Assembly (NCBI GenBank): GCA_930367205.1
Contig: OV884009.1
Location: forward strand, 98,539,189-98,603,188
DNA from: Acanthosoma haemorrhoidale
Lineage: Eukaryota > Arthropoda > Insecta > Hemiptera > Acanthosomatidae
Direction of reading: 5' to 3'
DNA length: 64,000 nt
In this document: positions 34,121 through 46,770 of the stretch, piece by piece
Layout of the letters: each line of letters opens with the position of its first letter
Position numbering within the stretch: position 1 is the first letter of the stretch
Translations under genes and position numbers: made by a program
The notes under the pieces: model-generated
Seen by the model: only the letters and a program-made list of their open reading frames with translations
Database searches by the model: none
Told to the model about the DNA's origin: nothing

Positions 34121-36220
34121 ACCCGGCACTAATAATATAAATTTAATTTACGATTCGGGATAACTCCGATGTAGGTGTTTCATGTCAATTCGTTCTAATT
34201 AAAACTTTAAATGATCGTCGTTTAAATGATAATAACGTTGTATAATAATATTGTAAGAAACCTTTTCTCTTAATGAGGCTGAGAAACTGAGGAACTTTGC
34301 CTTTTGTAGGAACTTGTTTTCTGTCTTGATAAAGTCTGCTTCTGATCGATGTTTATAAATTTCCGTCGATTCGCCATCGCTGTCGTTGTGAGCATTAGTG
34401 GTTTTATTGCTCTTTAATACCTTGCCAATGATTATATGCCCTTTGCAATTCTTCCCTACTTATCTTTTATAGCTGCCTCGTCCCCCTTTCCACAGGTGCT
34501 CTATATTTCCGACGAAGAGAACTCAGGCAAAGCCACGCTAATAAAACCGTATATAATCATTTCCAAGGTTCCATATACAATATAGATATAGGAAACAAAT
34601 CCAGCAGTGGTGGGATTTTAGCTTCGGATAATAGAATTGAGATAATTGTCGTCCCTCTCGTGATAGCTCTGCTTTTAAACTAGTATTTCGTCTGTCTTCC
34701 TGTTTTGCATATTCTACGTCGGTTGTAAAAATGATCTGATATGTCGAAGTTGTATTTCGCAACACTTCGGATAACAACAGACGTTATTATAATAAGTACG
34801 AAAACAGAAAAAAGGAGTTGTAGTTTCTTTTAAGACTTCAACTTTCAAGATTTCTTAAGGCTCAGCTCAGAAACTATTTTGCATTCGTGGTTCAATTAAT
34901 TCGTGGTATGTTTCCTCAGGACGATTTGCAGTGACCTAGATCGTTTAACAATATATACTTAATATATTATATATCATATAATATAAGTATTTTTGTCGTA
35001 ATGGTTACTTTACTCTGTACGTCCTATATTTCCGGTGTGTAGTTGGACATGGAATCGCACTGGTTTTAATCTTAATTATTATTGCCAAGTTAACGTAAAT
35101 CGTTAAATGGCAGATTCGGAGGTTGAATTAATTATACTTAAAGCCATGATTGATTATAAACATTGTTGATACACGTCCCTTTCTTTGGGCTGCTATGAAT
35201 GGAATTTAAGGGATGCCACTTGTCTTGAAATGTGACAACATTTCTAACTGATACATTACTATACTTACCGAAACAACCTTATACTACTAATATAACAACT
35301 ATAACAAACTAATATATGGAGGAGCGGCTCTATTTTCAAACAGGTACTCCATGGTTATTCTTCAGTGTGTGTTCTACGATATCGTAAATGGATACAATCT
35401 ATCAAGACTGTTGATTGTTCGGGATTACTAGAAGTATGAGTAAAGAAAAGTCGCTTCTGCTGCTTTCTCAGGCCATAATTGAGAAGCTATAGTAAAAATC
35501 AAGGTTATTTACTTCCCCTAGTTGTTTAGTGGTTTCGGCAACCCAATATGAAATTAAACTATAGTCCACTAAAAAATATCCAAGAATCAGTCGCCTTACC
35601 ATTTGTTTTAATTCTTATTGCATCCGATATGAATTAAATTAAATTTATTTTTGATTTAATGTACAAATAATGTTGAGAGTTAAAGGAGTTCGCATAATTA
35701 TTTTTACGACCGCTCTCGTAAAGCATACATGAGCCATTCTTGAATAACAGGCAATTTCACTAGGCTAATACAGATAAAGTTCAGTGTACTTCATGGATAC
35801 CTAGAAACATAAAGCACTGCTTGGAATCAATTTTTTGGGTTTTAAAAGAATAGATAATTAGAAATTACCCTGTCCTCTATGAAATATTAAGTAAAGTGAC
35901 GCCTATTTAAAGGCAGACTACCAATTAGGTATCGTAGACCGTAGGTCGAACACATAGTTAACATTTTAGTAATTCCAACCTTAGAAAGGTACAGGGGCTT
36001 GATGGGAATCAAACCCACAATTGACTTCGCAAGAAGACGGTACATCCAACGTCCTCGGTATAATTGTAAAATAGTAAAACATAAATTTATAAATCAGCAA
36101 AGGCAACAAAAAATCAAAATAAATAAAAACACAATGAATATTTCATGGAGCCGATTTTCCAATACTCAAAACATAAAAAAAAATTAATATAAAGTTAAAA
36201 CAGTGAATTAGCTGTCGTAT
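34121..36220. other. AT-rich DNA, no supportable gene
   Basis: A B-box-like GGGTTTGATTCCC on the minus strand (36004-36016) lies in a tRNA-like context, but acceptor pairing and A box are not convincing. A short AT-palindromic stretch is at about 34955-34990. Nothing else was recognised. Confidence 0.4.
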
Positions 36221-36625
36221 TTAATTTCTAGAAAAACCAACATATTTAAACTCTTCGGTCGCTATGAATCCCCTAGAAATGGGAACAGGGTTTATTTTTT
36301 CTTTGTATTGAATTCCCTGAGTTTTCGATTTCTGGTGATCAACTTGTGAAGGGCAGAAGAAATTATTAGGTCCACTACCTCTAGTCATAAAGTTGACCAC
36401 CATTTCAGCATGATGTTTGCCTTCTACAGTTCCTGAATAATTAGAACAGTTTTCATAATGAAAAGTAATGTTTACGTTAGACATAAACTATTTTCTTTCT
36501 TTTAATAATATCAGTATAAAGCAGGGTCAGCTTTTATTTGTCTTGCCTCAAACGCTCTGCCATTCTTTTTCTCTCCAATTTCTCTTCTCTAGCAAACATG
36601 GTTAATTTAGGACGGGGCATGTTGG
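36221..36625 (-). pseudogene. Possible transposon-derived protein remnant (DUF7869-like)
   Basis: Two short minus-strand frames lie in tandem. The upstream one (36625 to about 36530) reads MPRPKLT, then EEKLERKRMAERLRQDK and stop: a basic, arginine-rich start common in insect transposon-encoded proteins. The downstream one (36484-36221, 87 codons) begins MSNVNITFHYENCSNYSG and has GKHHAEMVVNFMTRG. This resembles the H-DNCSG...GRHH-I--NFM-AGH pattern of a repeated invertebrate domain family that I recall as DUF7869. Both frames are too short and lack the rest of the domain. The protein-like look is clear; the family call is an inference from memory. Confidence 0.35.
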
Positions 36626-37359
36626 TACATTTTTCCTGAAGGTAAAATGAAGTTTTTTAGAAGGATAAAACAAAAATCGCACGAATGCGTGGGCGCTGGG
36701 TTGGTTTGGTATGGAGTTGGAATATGAGAAGACACACCTCTCCTTCACCTCTCGAAATAGTTCACGATCACTAATCACAACACACGTGAGATTCATTCTG
36801 AAGTAGATTCAATCTTATGAATCTTTCAGGAAAGAAATCCCAAGGTTTACTCGCGGAATGTGGAAAATCCGATCTGATATATCTTGGATTTTCTGCTTCT
36901 GAAAAAAAAATCCTAAGATTAGTCTAAAATTACGGGAAATTGACACTGAATTAGAGTTTTTAAATGAGTCCCTCAGAAAACAAATCCCTGAGACATTCCC
37001 TCCAATTGCATGGAATTCGCTCTGAATTTGACACTGAAAAAAAAAAATCCTTTAGATTAATCTCAAAATGCGTAAAATTCGCTATGATACATCTTTTGTG
37101 TTCTTGGTTATATACAGGGAGTGGGCTCCCCCCCCCCCCAGAAATTTGAAAAAAGAAAAGCGTCACTTAGTACTGTGTCTCAGCTTGGATTTTTTTTCTT
37201 TTTCTAGTCCATGGTAGCATTTGGCTAGCAAATCCATGGTAGTTGCACGGTTTTTGGCAGGTAAGTAGTTACATTTACAAAGACAAGTTCATTGTTTTCG
37301 TAAAATAATTTGAACTACTTTTGTTGCAAGGAATAAATAAGTTTAGAATGAAAAAAACA
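36626..37359. other. No gene; loosely repeated block at about 36840-37110
   Basis: Phrases such as AAAAAAATCCT--GATTA-TCT, AAATTCGCT-TGATACATCTT and TTGACACTGAA recur two or three times at irregular spacing, suggesting an old tandem duplication. No coding potential recognised. Confidence 0.35.
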
Positions 37360-37445
37360 TAATACAAAAGCTTAATTAGTTATTGCCTAATAAGGCAGAT
37401 TGTAATTTTAGCACAATAAAGGAATTATGTAATGTAATACAAAAG
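37360..37445 (+). mobile_element. 64-bp Jockey 3'-end insertion with 11-bp target duplication
   Basis: The insert 37371-37434 carries only the last bases of the Jockey family 1 tail (TTATTGCCTAATAAGGCAGA, TGTAATTTTAGCACAATAAA and a short end). It is flanked by perfect direct repeats TAATACAAAAG at 37360-37370 and 37435-37445. This is an extreme 5' truncation that still shows target-site duplication, and it fixes the 3' terminus of the element. Confidence 0.9.
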
Positions 37446-39489
37446 GAATCATAATTTAATTATTTTGTTATCCCACTTAAAAGTAACGTTTGAAAACTTA
37501 TGATATGGCGCCTTTAGAGGCCAATAGACAAGTCACCAACCATATTGAGTGCATACAAGTACCTTGCGATTGAGGCCGGGTAGATATCATCCATCCTGGT
37601 TGCCAGTGTAGCCGATACCCATAACAATACTTCACATCCCGAAATTTCCATACATTTCCCAAACGGCACGGTAGTTACATGTATTAAAGGGACACTATTT
37701 TAGTATTCGCCTGTAATAAACCATTGTCGCTTTTTGTGCATTAATGTGTCATATTTCTAGATTGTCATAGTTTTTAAAAATATAGGCACTTTTCAAGCAA
37801 CATATGTATCCAAATGCTAACTCAAGGACAGCCACGGTCATGCATAGTCATTATTTAAAAATATTTTTCCAAGCAAATATTTTTTTCATTTTTCAGCTAG
37901 GAAACATTAAGTTTGAATAAATGATTCGCCAGCATACATTCTTTTGTTTTTATATGTCTGGAACACCAAAATGCCCTGTTATTTTAGAATTACATGCACA
38001 CAGACAGGTAAATACAATCACCCGGCGCCTGAATAAAAATACAACCTCCCCTTCCAGCTCAGCAAAAAAATATGTTTGAGCCAGCAGTGGATATTGCTTA
38101 CAAGCCGGGGTTCTCTAAGCTATTCAAATTTTATTTAATTTTTTTAGTGTTTTTCATAGGCCGACTTGTTTTCTTAATATCAGTTAATTAGATAAATTCC
38201 TTTATTTAAGGTAACTTACTTTTTACACTATCGTTTAATTAAGTAATATTGATAATGATGTCCCTTCACTTTCTAATTTCTGGTTTTTATATATATATAT
38301 TAAGATATTCTGGATTTTTAATTTTTTAAAAATCAAACTTTACCACCTGTAATTTTAATTTCCATTAAAATCAAATTGAACGTGTGACCTCTCCTTTGGC
38401 CAATGAGCGTGAGCCATGTGATGTTGAAGAGGAAAAGTTTAGTTTACGCCTAGTCTTTATTGAGGGGTGCTCCCGTTCTTAGTTATCGGTTAGTATTATG
38501 TAGTTATTAAAGAACAATTCTACTACAGAATAAAAAAAATTTATACTGTCAACATGGTGGTGGGGGCCGTTTCACGAAAAAGGATTGGACATACCGACGA
38601 CCAGAAGAAAGAGAATTAGAAATTATGTATGTTACAATATTACAATTTAGCTTATAATTGATCAAAGAAGTTCACTTGTTTAAAATTAATAAGCAAAAAC
38701 GGTATCCTATTGCAATGACTGAAACCATGTTTACGTTCTTTGAATATGGTTTCTTAAACCGTACGGGATGAGCTATGAAGTATTTAAGAGAAAGTTAAAT
38801 GGGATATGGTGGGCACGGCCGACGAAGCCTCGTTCGCAGTCCACTGGTCCGCGAAAGTGCGGTAAAACTCAGCCGTCGGCTCGCTCGTAAACACACAGAT
38901 AGCCTCGGATCAACTCGGCCCAATCAATTTCATCAAAACATTTTTCCATTCGCCCAAGATTGCTATAATAAAGCTTTTCATGAAATAATCTCATCTTTAG
39001 ACCGACTTGTGCAATTAAAAACGACCTCCTAATAATAATAATAATAAATAGTAATACTACTTAAACAAGAAAATATACAATAAACTGCATAAGATAAAAC
39101 AAATTAAATATATAAACGGGGAACGCCCCCGTAATTTTGGCTAAGATATTATGCAACATTATTTATTCACGTTAAATGTGAGCTAAAATGTATTTTTGTA
39201 TCATGTATTTTATATAAAGGAAATAAATAATGCACGTGGAAAGTGAAGTAACAGTCATGGAGCGGATGTTGGAATCTGTTTTTTCAACGATTATGAAAAA
39301 TCCACCAGTTATTTTCACCACATATACAAGAATAGCTTTTTATCTGTTGAACCATCTCGGTATTGTGTAATATGTATACCCTGCCAAGTAAGCATAATAC
39401 AGAAACAATAATATTAGTAGATGGAATTTGCGAGGTGGAAGTGAACAAGTGCCCACAAGTCCTTTAACGATTGTCATAAAAGCATCAAA
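37446..39489. other. AT-rich DNA, no supportable gene
   Basis: A 77-codon plus-strand frame at 38799-39032 lies in a slightly GC-richer patch but shows no recognisable domain. The rest is AT-rich. Confidence 0.4.
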
Positions 39490-39811
39490 ATCTACCTAGT
39501 AGCGTCTCCCCCAGCGATCCAGTCTGCCTCTCTCCGGTTCACACTCGCCTTTGGGATCCGGACTATTTTCGCCTACCCTCAGATATCGAGTGTGAATTCG
39601 TATTCATTCCAAGACCGCGTGAACTACCCATGTACTCGTCTCCTGAACATAGTGCATTGCCGGAGTACACCTTCTATGATCTTATGGAGTCAAATCAATA
39701 AACAAATGTGAATTAAACTGCCCGCCATCTAAGACCACAGGTTCCTCTATTTCGACGCCCGCTGGACAGTGGCTAGGTCGACGAGACCTCCCCCGGCGGG
39801 CGTGACCGACA
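39490..39811 (+). repeat. LTR fragment (solo-LTR family), 3' part
   Basis: Begins at the TACCTAGTAGCGTCTCCC block, continues through GGATCCGGACTATTTTCGCC, GTGTGAATTCGTATTCATTC and CGGAGTACACC, and ends GACCGACA at 39811. It lacks the 5' half including promoter and (CT)n tract. Confidence 0.8.
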
Positions 39812-41019
39812 TTTATATTTCACATTTGAATAAATACAATTCACTTTGTATTTGACATCACAAATCTTTTGTCAGCAATAACGATTACTTTTAATATTAA
39901 TAGTTACTCATTTTTGGTTGTAATTGATGAAATAAATGTCAGCGCTTTTCTCGTAATTTAGTCCCCCAGTCACTGAAAATCGATTAAAAAAAACAAAAAA
40001 AAAACTAAAACACTTGACAGAGAAACACCCACTAAAATCATGTTTGGACCTTAAAAGCTGAGTTTTTTTAAAAATATATCTTAGTATTGTATGAGAATAA
40101 GGTAAACTGAAGGCTAGCTAGTATGAGCTCGTGTTAAAGGAAAGAGATGATTATTGACCATTATAGTGTCCCGAAAATAAGATATCAGTCACTTTGGCAC
40201 TAAACATCAGTCACATATAACAAAATAAAAAACAATAAACAAGACATTTGTTTTTTTATAGTAATTTTTTAGCAATGTATTTCAATTCAAAATTTTAATT
40301 CAAATGTGTCTTTTAAAACTTTTAGATGAGTGATCTTGTAGTTGTGTACCTTGCTCACGAGTTCGGTAAGAGAAGTTACAAAAGCTTAAATAAATTGTTA
40401 ATGTTTGATTTAATTGCTTTCCTCTTTACCAAATCCGATTTATTCCGTAGGTGAGAGTGAAATGTTGTATATACAATAATATTTACAATATATAATGCAG
40501 GAGTTCTCATTTACTTACTTGAGTTGGCAAAACGCACCTGCGTACTCCTAATAATACGTTGTCACAATTTTAAAATAAAAGTCAAATTTTTGTTTAGAAA
40601 ACTCAGTGAGAATATTGACAGCACACAAATAAGTTAAAAAATAGATAATAAGATATAATAAAGCTGACATATACGCTCATATGCGTAATGGATTTGTACA
40701 AATGTTCTCTTAATAGGTCAGCTTCAATCCAATAGGATGATTCTTTAAGAGTCGTTAGGTTTTTTTTTGTTTTTGGATGGTTTAGAAGGAGAGAAATGGC
40801 GGAGCCACTTAGGGTGGGTGGTACACGCATTCACTTGTAAGGAAAGGAGTCGTAATTGCATTGGTTCTTGGTCATTAAGGACTAGGCTAGGTATTACTCC
40901 TTTTTTACACCTCTTTGGTAGTCGGCTTGCTACATATGAGCTGCCAGATTGAAGGTATGAGGCATTTGGAATTAAAAACAAACTCAAACAATATTGTTTT
41001 TGTTTTAAATAACTTCCAT
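39812..41019. other. AT-rich DNA; possibly the downstream flank of the mariner remnant
   Basis: No gene is supportable. The minus-strand frame 41053-40745 starts in the mariner C-terminus and then runs into unrelated sequence. Confidence 0.4.
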
Positions 41020-41690
41020 TAGCTTCAATACATTTCTCCCAACGCCTATACAAGGTGTTTTATTCCTTTTTCAAAGAAACTGGTTTGACTTTGAATCAAT
41101 AAATTCGATAAATTAAAATTTGACCTCGTTTTCATTTTAGAATGTTTTTTTTTAAAAAACGCTCTGAAAAGTGATAGTTGGTGACCAGGTGAATATCGTG
41201 GGTGTGGTAAAACGTTTATTTTCAGATCATTTCAACGTAATTACGTTAACTTACAAACATTTCAACAAAGTTTCTGGTGATCAGTCAGATCATGTGGAAC
41301 CCTAGTCCATTTTGTTTTCCCAATAGCATGAAGGTGGCGTATAACAGAAGTATGGCTGGCGTTTAAGTGTTACGAAAGGTCTCTTTGTCTGATGTGGATT
41401 GGTCTCTACTGAAGCCTTTAATTCATCATCATCGAGCTTTGTTTCTGGCCTTCCACGAGAACCACCTTTCATTCACTGTTCCAACAACAAATGCCATATT
41501 GATTTTTCGAAAGGCTTCGGAAGTATTATGCCTAGGAATAAATTCATATATTAATATAACTCGTAATTGCTCTGATTCCATTGATAGTAAAAAATTATAC
41601 AAACAGTTGAACAGTGCACAAAATAATAGCATGAAAATGAAAGTGAAATGTCTACATATTAATTTAAGAGCCAATGTATACCCAAAAACA
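41020..41690 (-). pseudogene. Mariner-type transposase remnant
   Basis: On the minus strand the N-terminal frame (41674-41429) reads LRVILIYEF--RHNTSEAFRKIN and VGTVNERWFS, the helix-turn-helix start of mariner transposases (family IYEF--G--A-ETARNI, T--ERT--RWF). In other frames NASHTSVIRHLHAIGK and WTRVPHDLTDHQK follow (family S-STVSRHLH-IGK, WVPHEL). After a deletion come LPHPRYSPG (family HPPYSPDLAP; the catalytic D reads G), FFEKGIKHLV and RRWEKCIEANGSYL, the typical C-terminus. The central catalytic block with the first two D residues is missing. Stops and frameshifts throughout; ends and inverted repeats were not found. Confidence 0.8.
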
Positions 41691-42764
41691 ATGCTCTAAA
41701 ATATTTCATTTTATTTGTTAAACCATCGGTGACTGAAAATGCCCTTTTAAAAATTACACAAAAAATATAATACAAGCATTAAACTAAAGTTGCCTATCGT
41801 AATCGGCTTCTCCCATGAAAATACAAATTCTATTCAATAATAATTGCAGGTATGGTCTGGGGATTTTCTCTAACGTTCAGGACTACGGTGAAAATGAAGA
41901 CTTAAGTAGATTCATGGATTGAGTTCCCTTCTGAATAAATTGAGCGTGTCGGCAAATAAAGATGAATGTTTGCCCGGATCGTGGATGGAGGAAGCAATTT
42001 GCTCTGCTGGGTGTGAGGCTCACAGTAGGTACCCACCCCATGGCAGTTTGTTCCTATTTTACTGTCTCCCCCTTTCCACCCTCAGATTGAAGTTAATGGT
42101 CGCTAGTGTTGACTTGTTCACAATGGAATACTGTACACTATCCAATGTCACTCTTATGTCAATATGCAATTATGTGATTATAACGGCGACTGGAGTATCT
42201 AGATACACCACACTGGGAGGGCGGTTAATCTGGATCTGCTTCTTTCCAGGACGCTTGATAGTAGAAATCCATGCAGGTTTGTAGGTGACTTCAATAGAAA
42301 TGATTCATTTGCTATGTGGGTATCTTTGTTCATTAGGTATCTCGTCATTTGGGTTTAACGTTCTTATGCACTGGCGGAAAATTAGGGTATTTATAGACTA
42401 CTGTCCTTTTCTATACACAAAAACTGGACTAGGGTGTGGAGTAATGTATAATAATTAAGCGATACGTGTACTTATGTTTGACAGAAAACTGTAATCTCCC
42501 ACCCCCCCTTCGTCTGATTTCATTTTTTTAGTGTCCATTAATGATTTCTTAGGTCACAGTTCAGAAGCTATTGAAGATTTAATGTCCTCGTTGATCACTG
42601 TGGTTAAGGGTCAGGGTTACGGAGACCCCTTAGAGCTAGTAGCGTAAGAAATAATTTATATTATATCCCATTAAATAAAATTTTGGGAACCCTCGGTTAA
42701 AATGGCGTATTTAACCGTTTATCTGATTAAACACGTTTTCTTTAGATTATAATTAACACCGAAT
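41691..42764. other. No supportable gene
   Basis: The first 60 bases (AAAATATTTCATTTTATTTG and following) resemble 45085-45140, hinting at a shared element end. A 121-codon plus-strand frame at 41919-42284 shows no recognisable domain. Confidence 0.4.
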
Positions 42765-42823
42765 ATCCGTTTCTGTCGGGTAAGGGGGAACTTCTATTTA
42801 TTCGTGGTGAAGAAGTTGGTACA
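42765..42823 (-). repeat. LTR 5' end fragment (solo-LTR family)
   Basis: In reverse complement it starts TGTACCAACTTCTTCACC at 42823 and reads through ACGAATAAATAGAAGTTCC, identical over most of its length to the start of the solo LTR at 54645. It stops matching after about 60 bases. Confidence 0.7.
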
Positions 42824-43597
42824 GCATAGCTCCCACAAGTTACACTCTTCTTGGTGATCTGAAACTAAAAGAAATGGTACCCGGTGCCTAGGCGAGTGCC
42901 TAGGCCCGAGCTACCGGTGTTGCCGTCGCAGACAGGTTTCCGGCTCCCCCAGTTTGTAGGGCCGATCCGGATGTACTCGATCGCAGGGCTGCTAGGCTGA
43001 TGACGGTGGGACTTGAGTCGTCGTTCGCATCTTCGCTGCTGTGTCATCTCCCGGGTGTCACGGGTCGTCTTCATGCAGTGAATAGTTCCCCCGGTCGTAC
43101 TCCATTATGCAGGCGTCCGGGGCAGGTTCAAGCTAGTAGGTGAATTCGAAGCAGTCCAAAGAGAGGATAGTCGTTTGAGGAGGTCGGTTGTGATCCAGCC
43201 ATTGTTGAATGCGATGGCTACGGTTGCAGCTTACATGTCGTCGAGGTTCGACGGCTCGGTTCATTAAAGTTCGGTCGATCTTAGCGCGTTCGTATCGCAT
43301 CATCACAGGCGGTGGTATTAGTCCCATAAAGACAAAGTGGACATGTTGACTCTTCCTGCGTCGGCGAATTGTCCTTGAGGAGTCACCGGTTGTCTTGCTT
43401 CGAGGAGTGGTCGAGATTATGCTTAGTCAGTTTTTGAAAATACTTGTCGGCTATGAACTTGATCGGAAGCTTTCAGTGAAAACTGCTACTCTTCGGTACA
43501 CGGGGCTTTAGTCTATACTAAAACCATGGCGTTGGTTATTTTTGGTGTGCTGATACAGAGTTTGTTACACTCTGCAGATCACGCAGGGGTGACTAGT
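42824..43597 (-). other. GC-rich block between two same-strand LTR ends
   Basis: About 770 bp, of which 42860-43440 is markedly GC-rich for this window. It lies between an LTR start (42823) and an LTR end (43598) on the same strand, the position of an internal region of an LTR element. Minus-strand frames of 69 and 64 codons (43074-42865, 43327-43133) are arginine-rich, and another frame has CPLCLYG, but no capsid, protease or polymerase motif was recognised. No convincing primer-binding site or polypurine tract is adjacent. It may be a relict internal region or an unrelated GC-rich insert. Confidence 0.4.
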
Positions 43598-44250
<653 letters not shown>

Positions 44251-45769
44251 TGTTATTTAAAATCTAAATTATACCGTACCTTCTAATAAGCTTAACCATT
44301 TTATATGGTTAGTCTAGTCAAGGCTTTCAAAATCATTTAAGAAGTATATATTTAAAGAAGCAACGCTGCCTCCTTTCTATATTGTTTATATTTCAAATCT
44401 GGCTTTGATGCTCTCATTCTTTAAACATTATTGCTTTTATAACTTCAAGCCTCAGGTGGTATGTTCCTATTGCTTTTATAATTTCAAGCCTTAGGTGGTA
44501 TGTTCCATAATAACTCAGAAAGTTGCATGATCGTATGCCTGTTCAGAAATATTTATAAGTACTGCTGTTTGAATTAGTTTAAACTAATTTTCGTCCTTCC
44601 GTGTTCTGTAAGTACACGGTTGCTTTACCCGAATCCACTGGGGGTTCCTCTGTTTACGGTCCCTGAAATAGGCACTTGCCTATTCAATTGAATTTTTTTT
44701 ATCGCTTACTGGCTCACAGGTGCATAAGGGCCGCCTTCTGACCGCTGCTTCTTTGGTGAGATTGATACACTTGACAGTGGTAATAGAGCTGCAGTTGGCA
44801 TTCTTGGCGAGGATCAAATCGAGGCCAATGACTCATATCCAGCTGTCAGTTCCCCTCCCTATCTTATCAACCCCCTCTCTCTCTCTCTCTCTCTCCTCTT
44901 CCTTGTTCGCTTTCTTGACTACTGGAATTTTAGCTTTTTCCACTCCTTACACGGTCTATCTCTGCCATATTAGTTCCTGTTTAAAATTTAAATACAAATA
45001 GTTAGCTCGCTAATTGATTTAAACTTAAGTGAAGAGGGTTTGTGGGGACGAGTATATCAAATCCTTATTAAATGGATTCGGAAAATAAAAATACTTCATT
45101 TCATTCGTTAAACTATATGGGTAGCTGAAAATGGTTTTTCCCAGAAAAAGAAAACAAACAAACTATATTTAAAATCCACCGATCAACGACTTATTTAATT
45201 CATACCCATATGGAGAATTTCACTTGTGTAAACATTAATTAACTTCAGAGCTGTGGCTAAAAATCTGTGTAGTGACTTCTTATACTTTTCATTTTTTTTA
45301 TACATCCCGGTTTTTGTATTTTAACCAAAAAATAATGGACTTATTTCGAGTTTTGTCGCATATACCTTTTAAATTTCAAATCCATTTTTTACTGTTTTCA
45401 TTTTTAATCTCTTATTTTTTTTAGTCGCCAGTCGCTGAGGCAATAATTATTAAACAATTAAAATTTATCTAAATATTTTTATTTCCTTTAAACGCTTGCC
45501 GCTAAGTGGAACAACAACAACATGGAATAATGATTGTGATAAATGTTTATATTTCATATTATAGAAACTGTTTGCATATTGCACATTTTTATCATGAAGG
45601 TTGTTTCATTATCTCAGTACTAGCTCATAGATGTAATTCTTAAAATCAATAAAGATTATTGTTTTTATCACAGCTATGCCGATTGTATGACGCTAATTTA
45701 CGAATATTATCGCACTATACGTAGAATTGAAGATACATAATTAGAAAATTATTTACAAAAAAATTAGAA
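44251..45769. other. AT-rich DNA with a 39-bp direct duplication
   Basis: Two near-identical 39-bp copies of ATTGCTTTTATAA-TTCAAG and following bases lie in tandem at 44430-44507. A short (CT)n run is at 44876-44896. No gene is supportable. Confidence 0.5.
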
Positions 45770-46400
45770 TACTTTTTTTTAAATATATTAATGGCACATT
45801 AATACAAAAAGACAAAGTTATCGTAATCCACTTTAAGACAGAAATGGCCTGACATGAAACAAAACTGTTTTCTTTTCTCAAAATAGTACCCAAGATTCTT
45901 TTCTTTTTTTTTTTTCCAATCCCCTTAAAACATTATTAATTATTATTTTCTTCTTCTTAGGCGAATCTATTTACATACTAAATTTTATATGTCCTGTACC
46001 ATCGGTACAAGGTCTGAATCGGCATAGAAGTTATATAATCAATACAAATACAATGATACACAATGTACTTGGCTTCATTGACAAGACTCTACAAGGTGAC
46101 CCAAGATTCTAATATTCTAAAACTGTAGGTATCCTTAAAAAGAAAACAAAATTATGGCGAATGAAAATAAAGTTGTAATATTTTAACAGTTTGATGTTAC
46201 TTTAAGTAAACTCTTACAACTATAGAGTAATTAAAATATAATCTTTAATTACTCATTAATTTAAATATGATTTGGGCGACAAAATTTTAGTACAGACATT
46301 TAAAGCCATCAGAAATGGCAGAGGAAATATTATACACTTATTCTGTCTATAGAATTTAAAAAAAGTAGCAAGTTCCCGGTTCCTATTTTTGATAATGACC
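45770..46400 (-). repeat. Dispersed repeat R1, copy 1, interrupted by a LINE end
   Basis: Reverse complement of 48719-49100 over its whole length. Shared blocks include GTGTATAATATTTCCT-TGC, GTACTAAAATTTTGTCGC, ATATTTTAATTACTCT, CTGTTAAAATATTA, TTTTTAAGGATACCT, TTTCATGTCAGGCCATTT and ACGATAACTTTG. The copy contains a 199-bp insertion (45900-46098) flanked by a 12-bp duplication. No coding capacity. The class is unknown. Confidence 0.85.
45888..46110 (-). mobile_element. Jockey family 2 3' end inserted in repeat R1, 12-bp target duplication
   Basis: Perfect direct repeats ACCCAAGATTCT lie at 45888-45899 and 46099-46110. The 199-bp insert matches the 3' untranslated region of the family 2 copy at 12582-12800 (shared GGCGAATCTATTTACA, then TCCTGTA-CATC, and the ATACAATGATA-AC-ATGTA region) and ends on the minus strand in a poly-A tract (T-run about 45904-45915). 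The other copy of R1 (48719-49100) lacks this insert and gives the empty site. Confidence 0.9.
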
Positions 46401-46432
46401 ACCCTTCACTATTTACAAACCGTAGCTCTAAA

Positions 46433-46525
46433 AGGGCAATAGATAATTGTGATAAATGACTTCGTGCCACCATAGTTACAATATTACATTCCCTTGCTCA
46501 TTCATGCGGTATATACATACCCATA
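46433..46525 (-). repeat. Diverged Jockey-type 3' tail
   Basis: Minus-strand ATGAATGAGCAAGGGAATGT, the TTGTAACTATGG stretch and ATTTATCACAATTATCTATT follow the pattern of the family 1 tail with an AGGGCAATAG-type end as in 47905-48245. No coding part. Confidence 0.55.
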
Positions 46526-46770
46526 TATACAATATTGACACCAATAGATAGCCCAATGCTCTCACCCATTCACCCGGAGAATTTTCACTACAAGGCAAGG
46601 ATTGGAGCATGGAGCCATATCACGACGTCGAGGGCATGAGGTGAGAGCCACTACCAGAACCCCTAGTGACTTAATGTTTACAAAAGATTACAGGGAAACT
46701 TCTGCTTCAATATCCTGTGAGGATTAGAGGAATGCCATCCATATATATGAAACTGGAAACAGAAAAAATA
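46526..46770. other. No recognisable feature
   Basis: Short spacer before the next LINE fragment. Confidence 0.4.

Noticed and set aside
36004..36070. Minus-strand tRNA around GGGTTTGATTCCC
   Set aside because: The B box is good, but there is no A box at proper spacing and no acceptor stem pairing.
38799..39032. 77-codon plus-strand frame
   Set aside because: It has a protein-like composition at the start but no family resemblance and no supporting context.
41919..42284. 121-codon plus-strand frame as a membrane protein gene
   Set aside because: No recognisable domain or start context, and hydrophobic runs are expected from AT-rich sequence.
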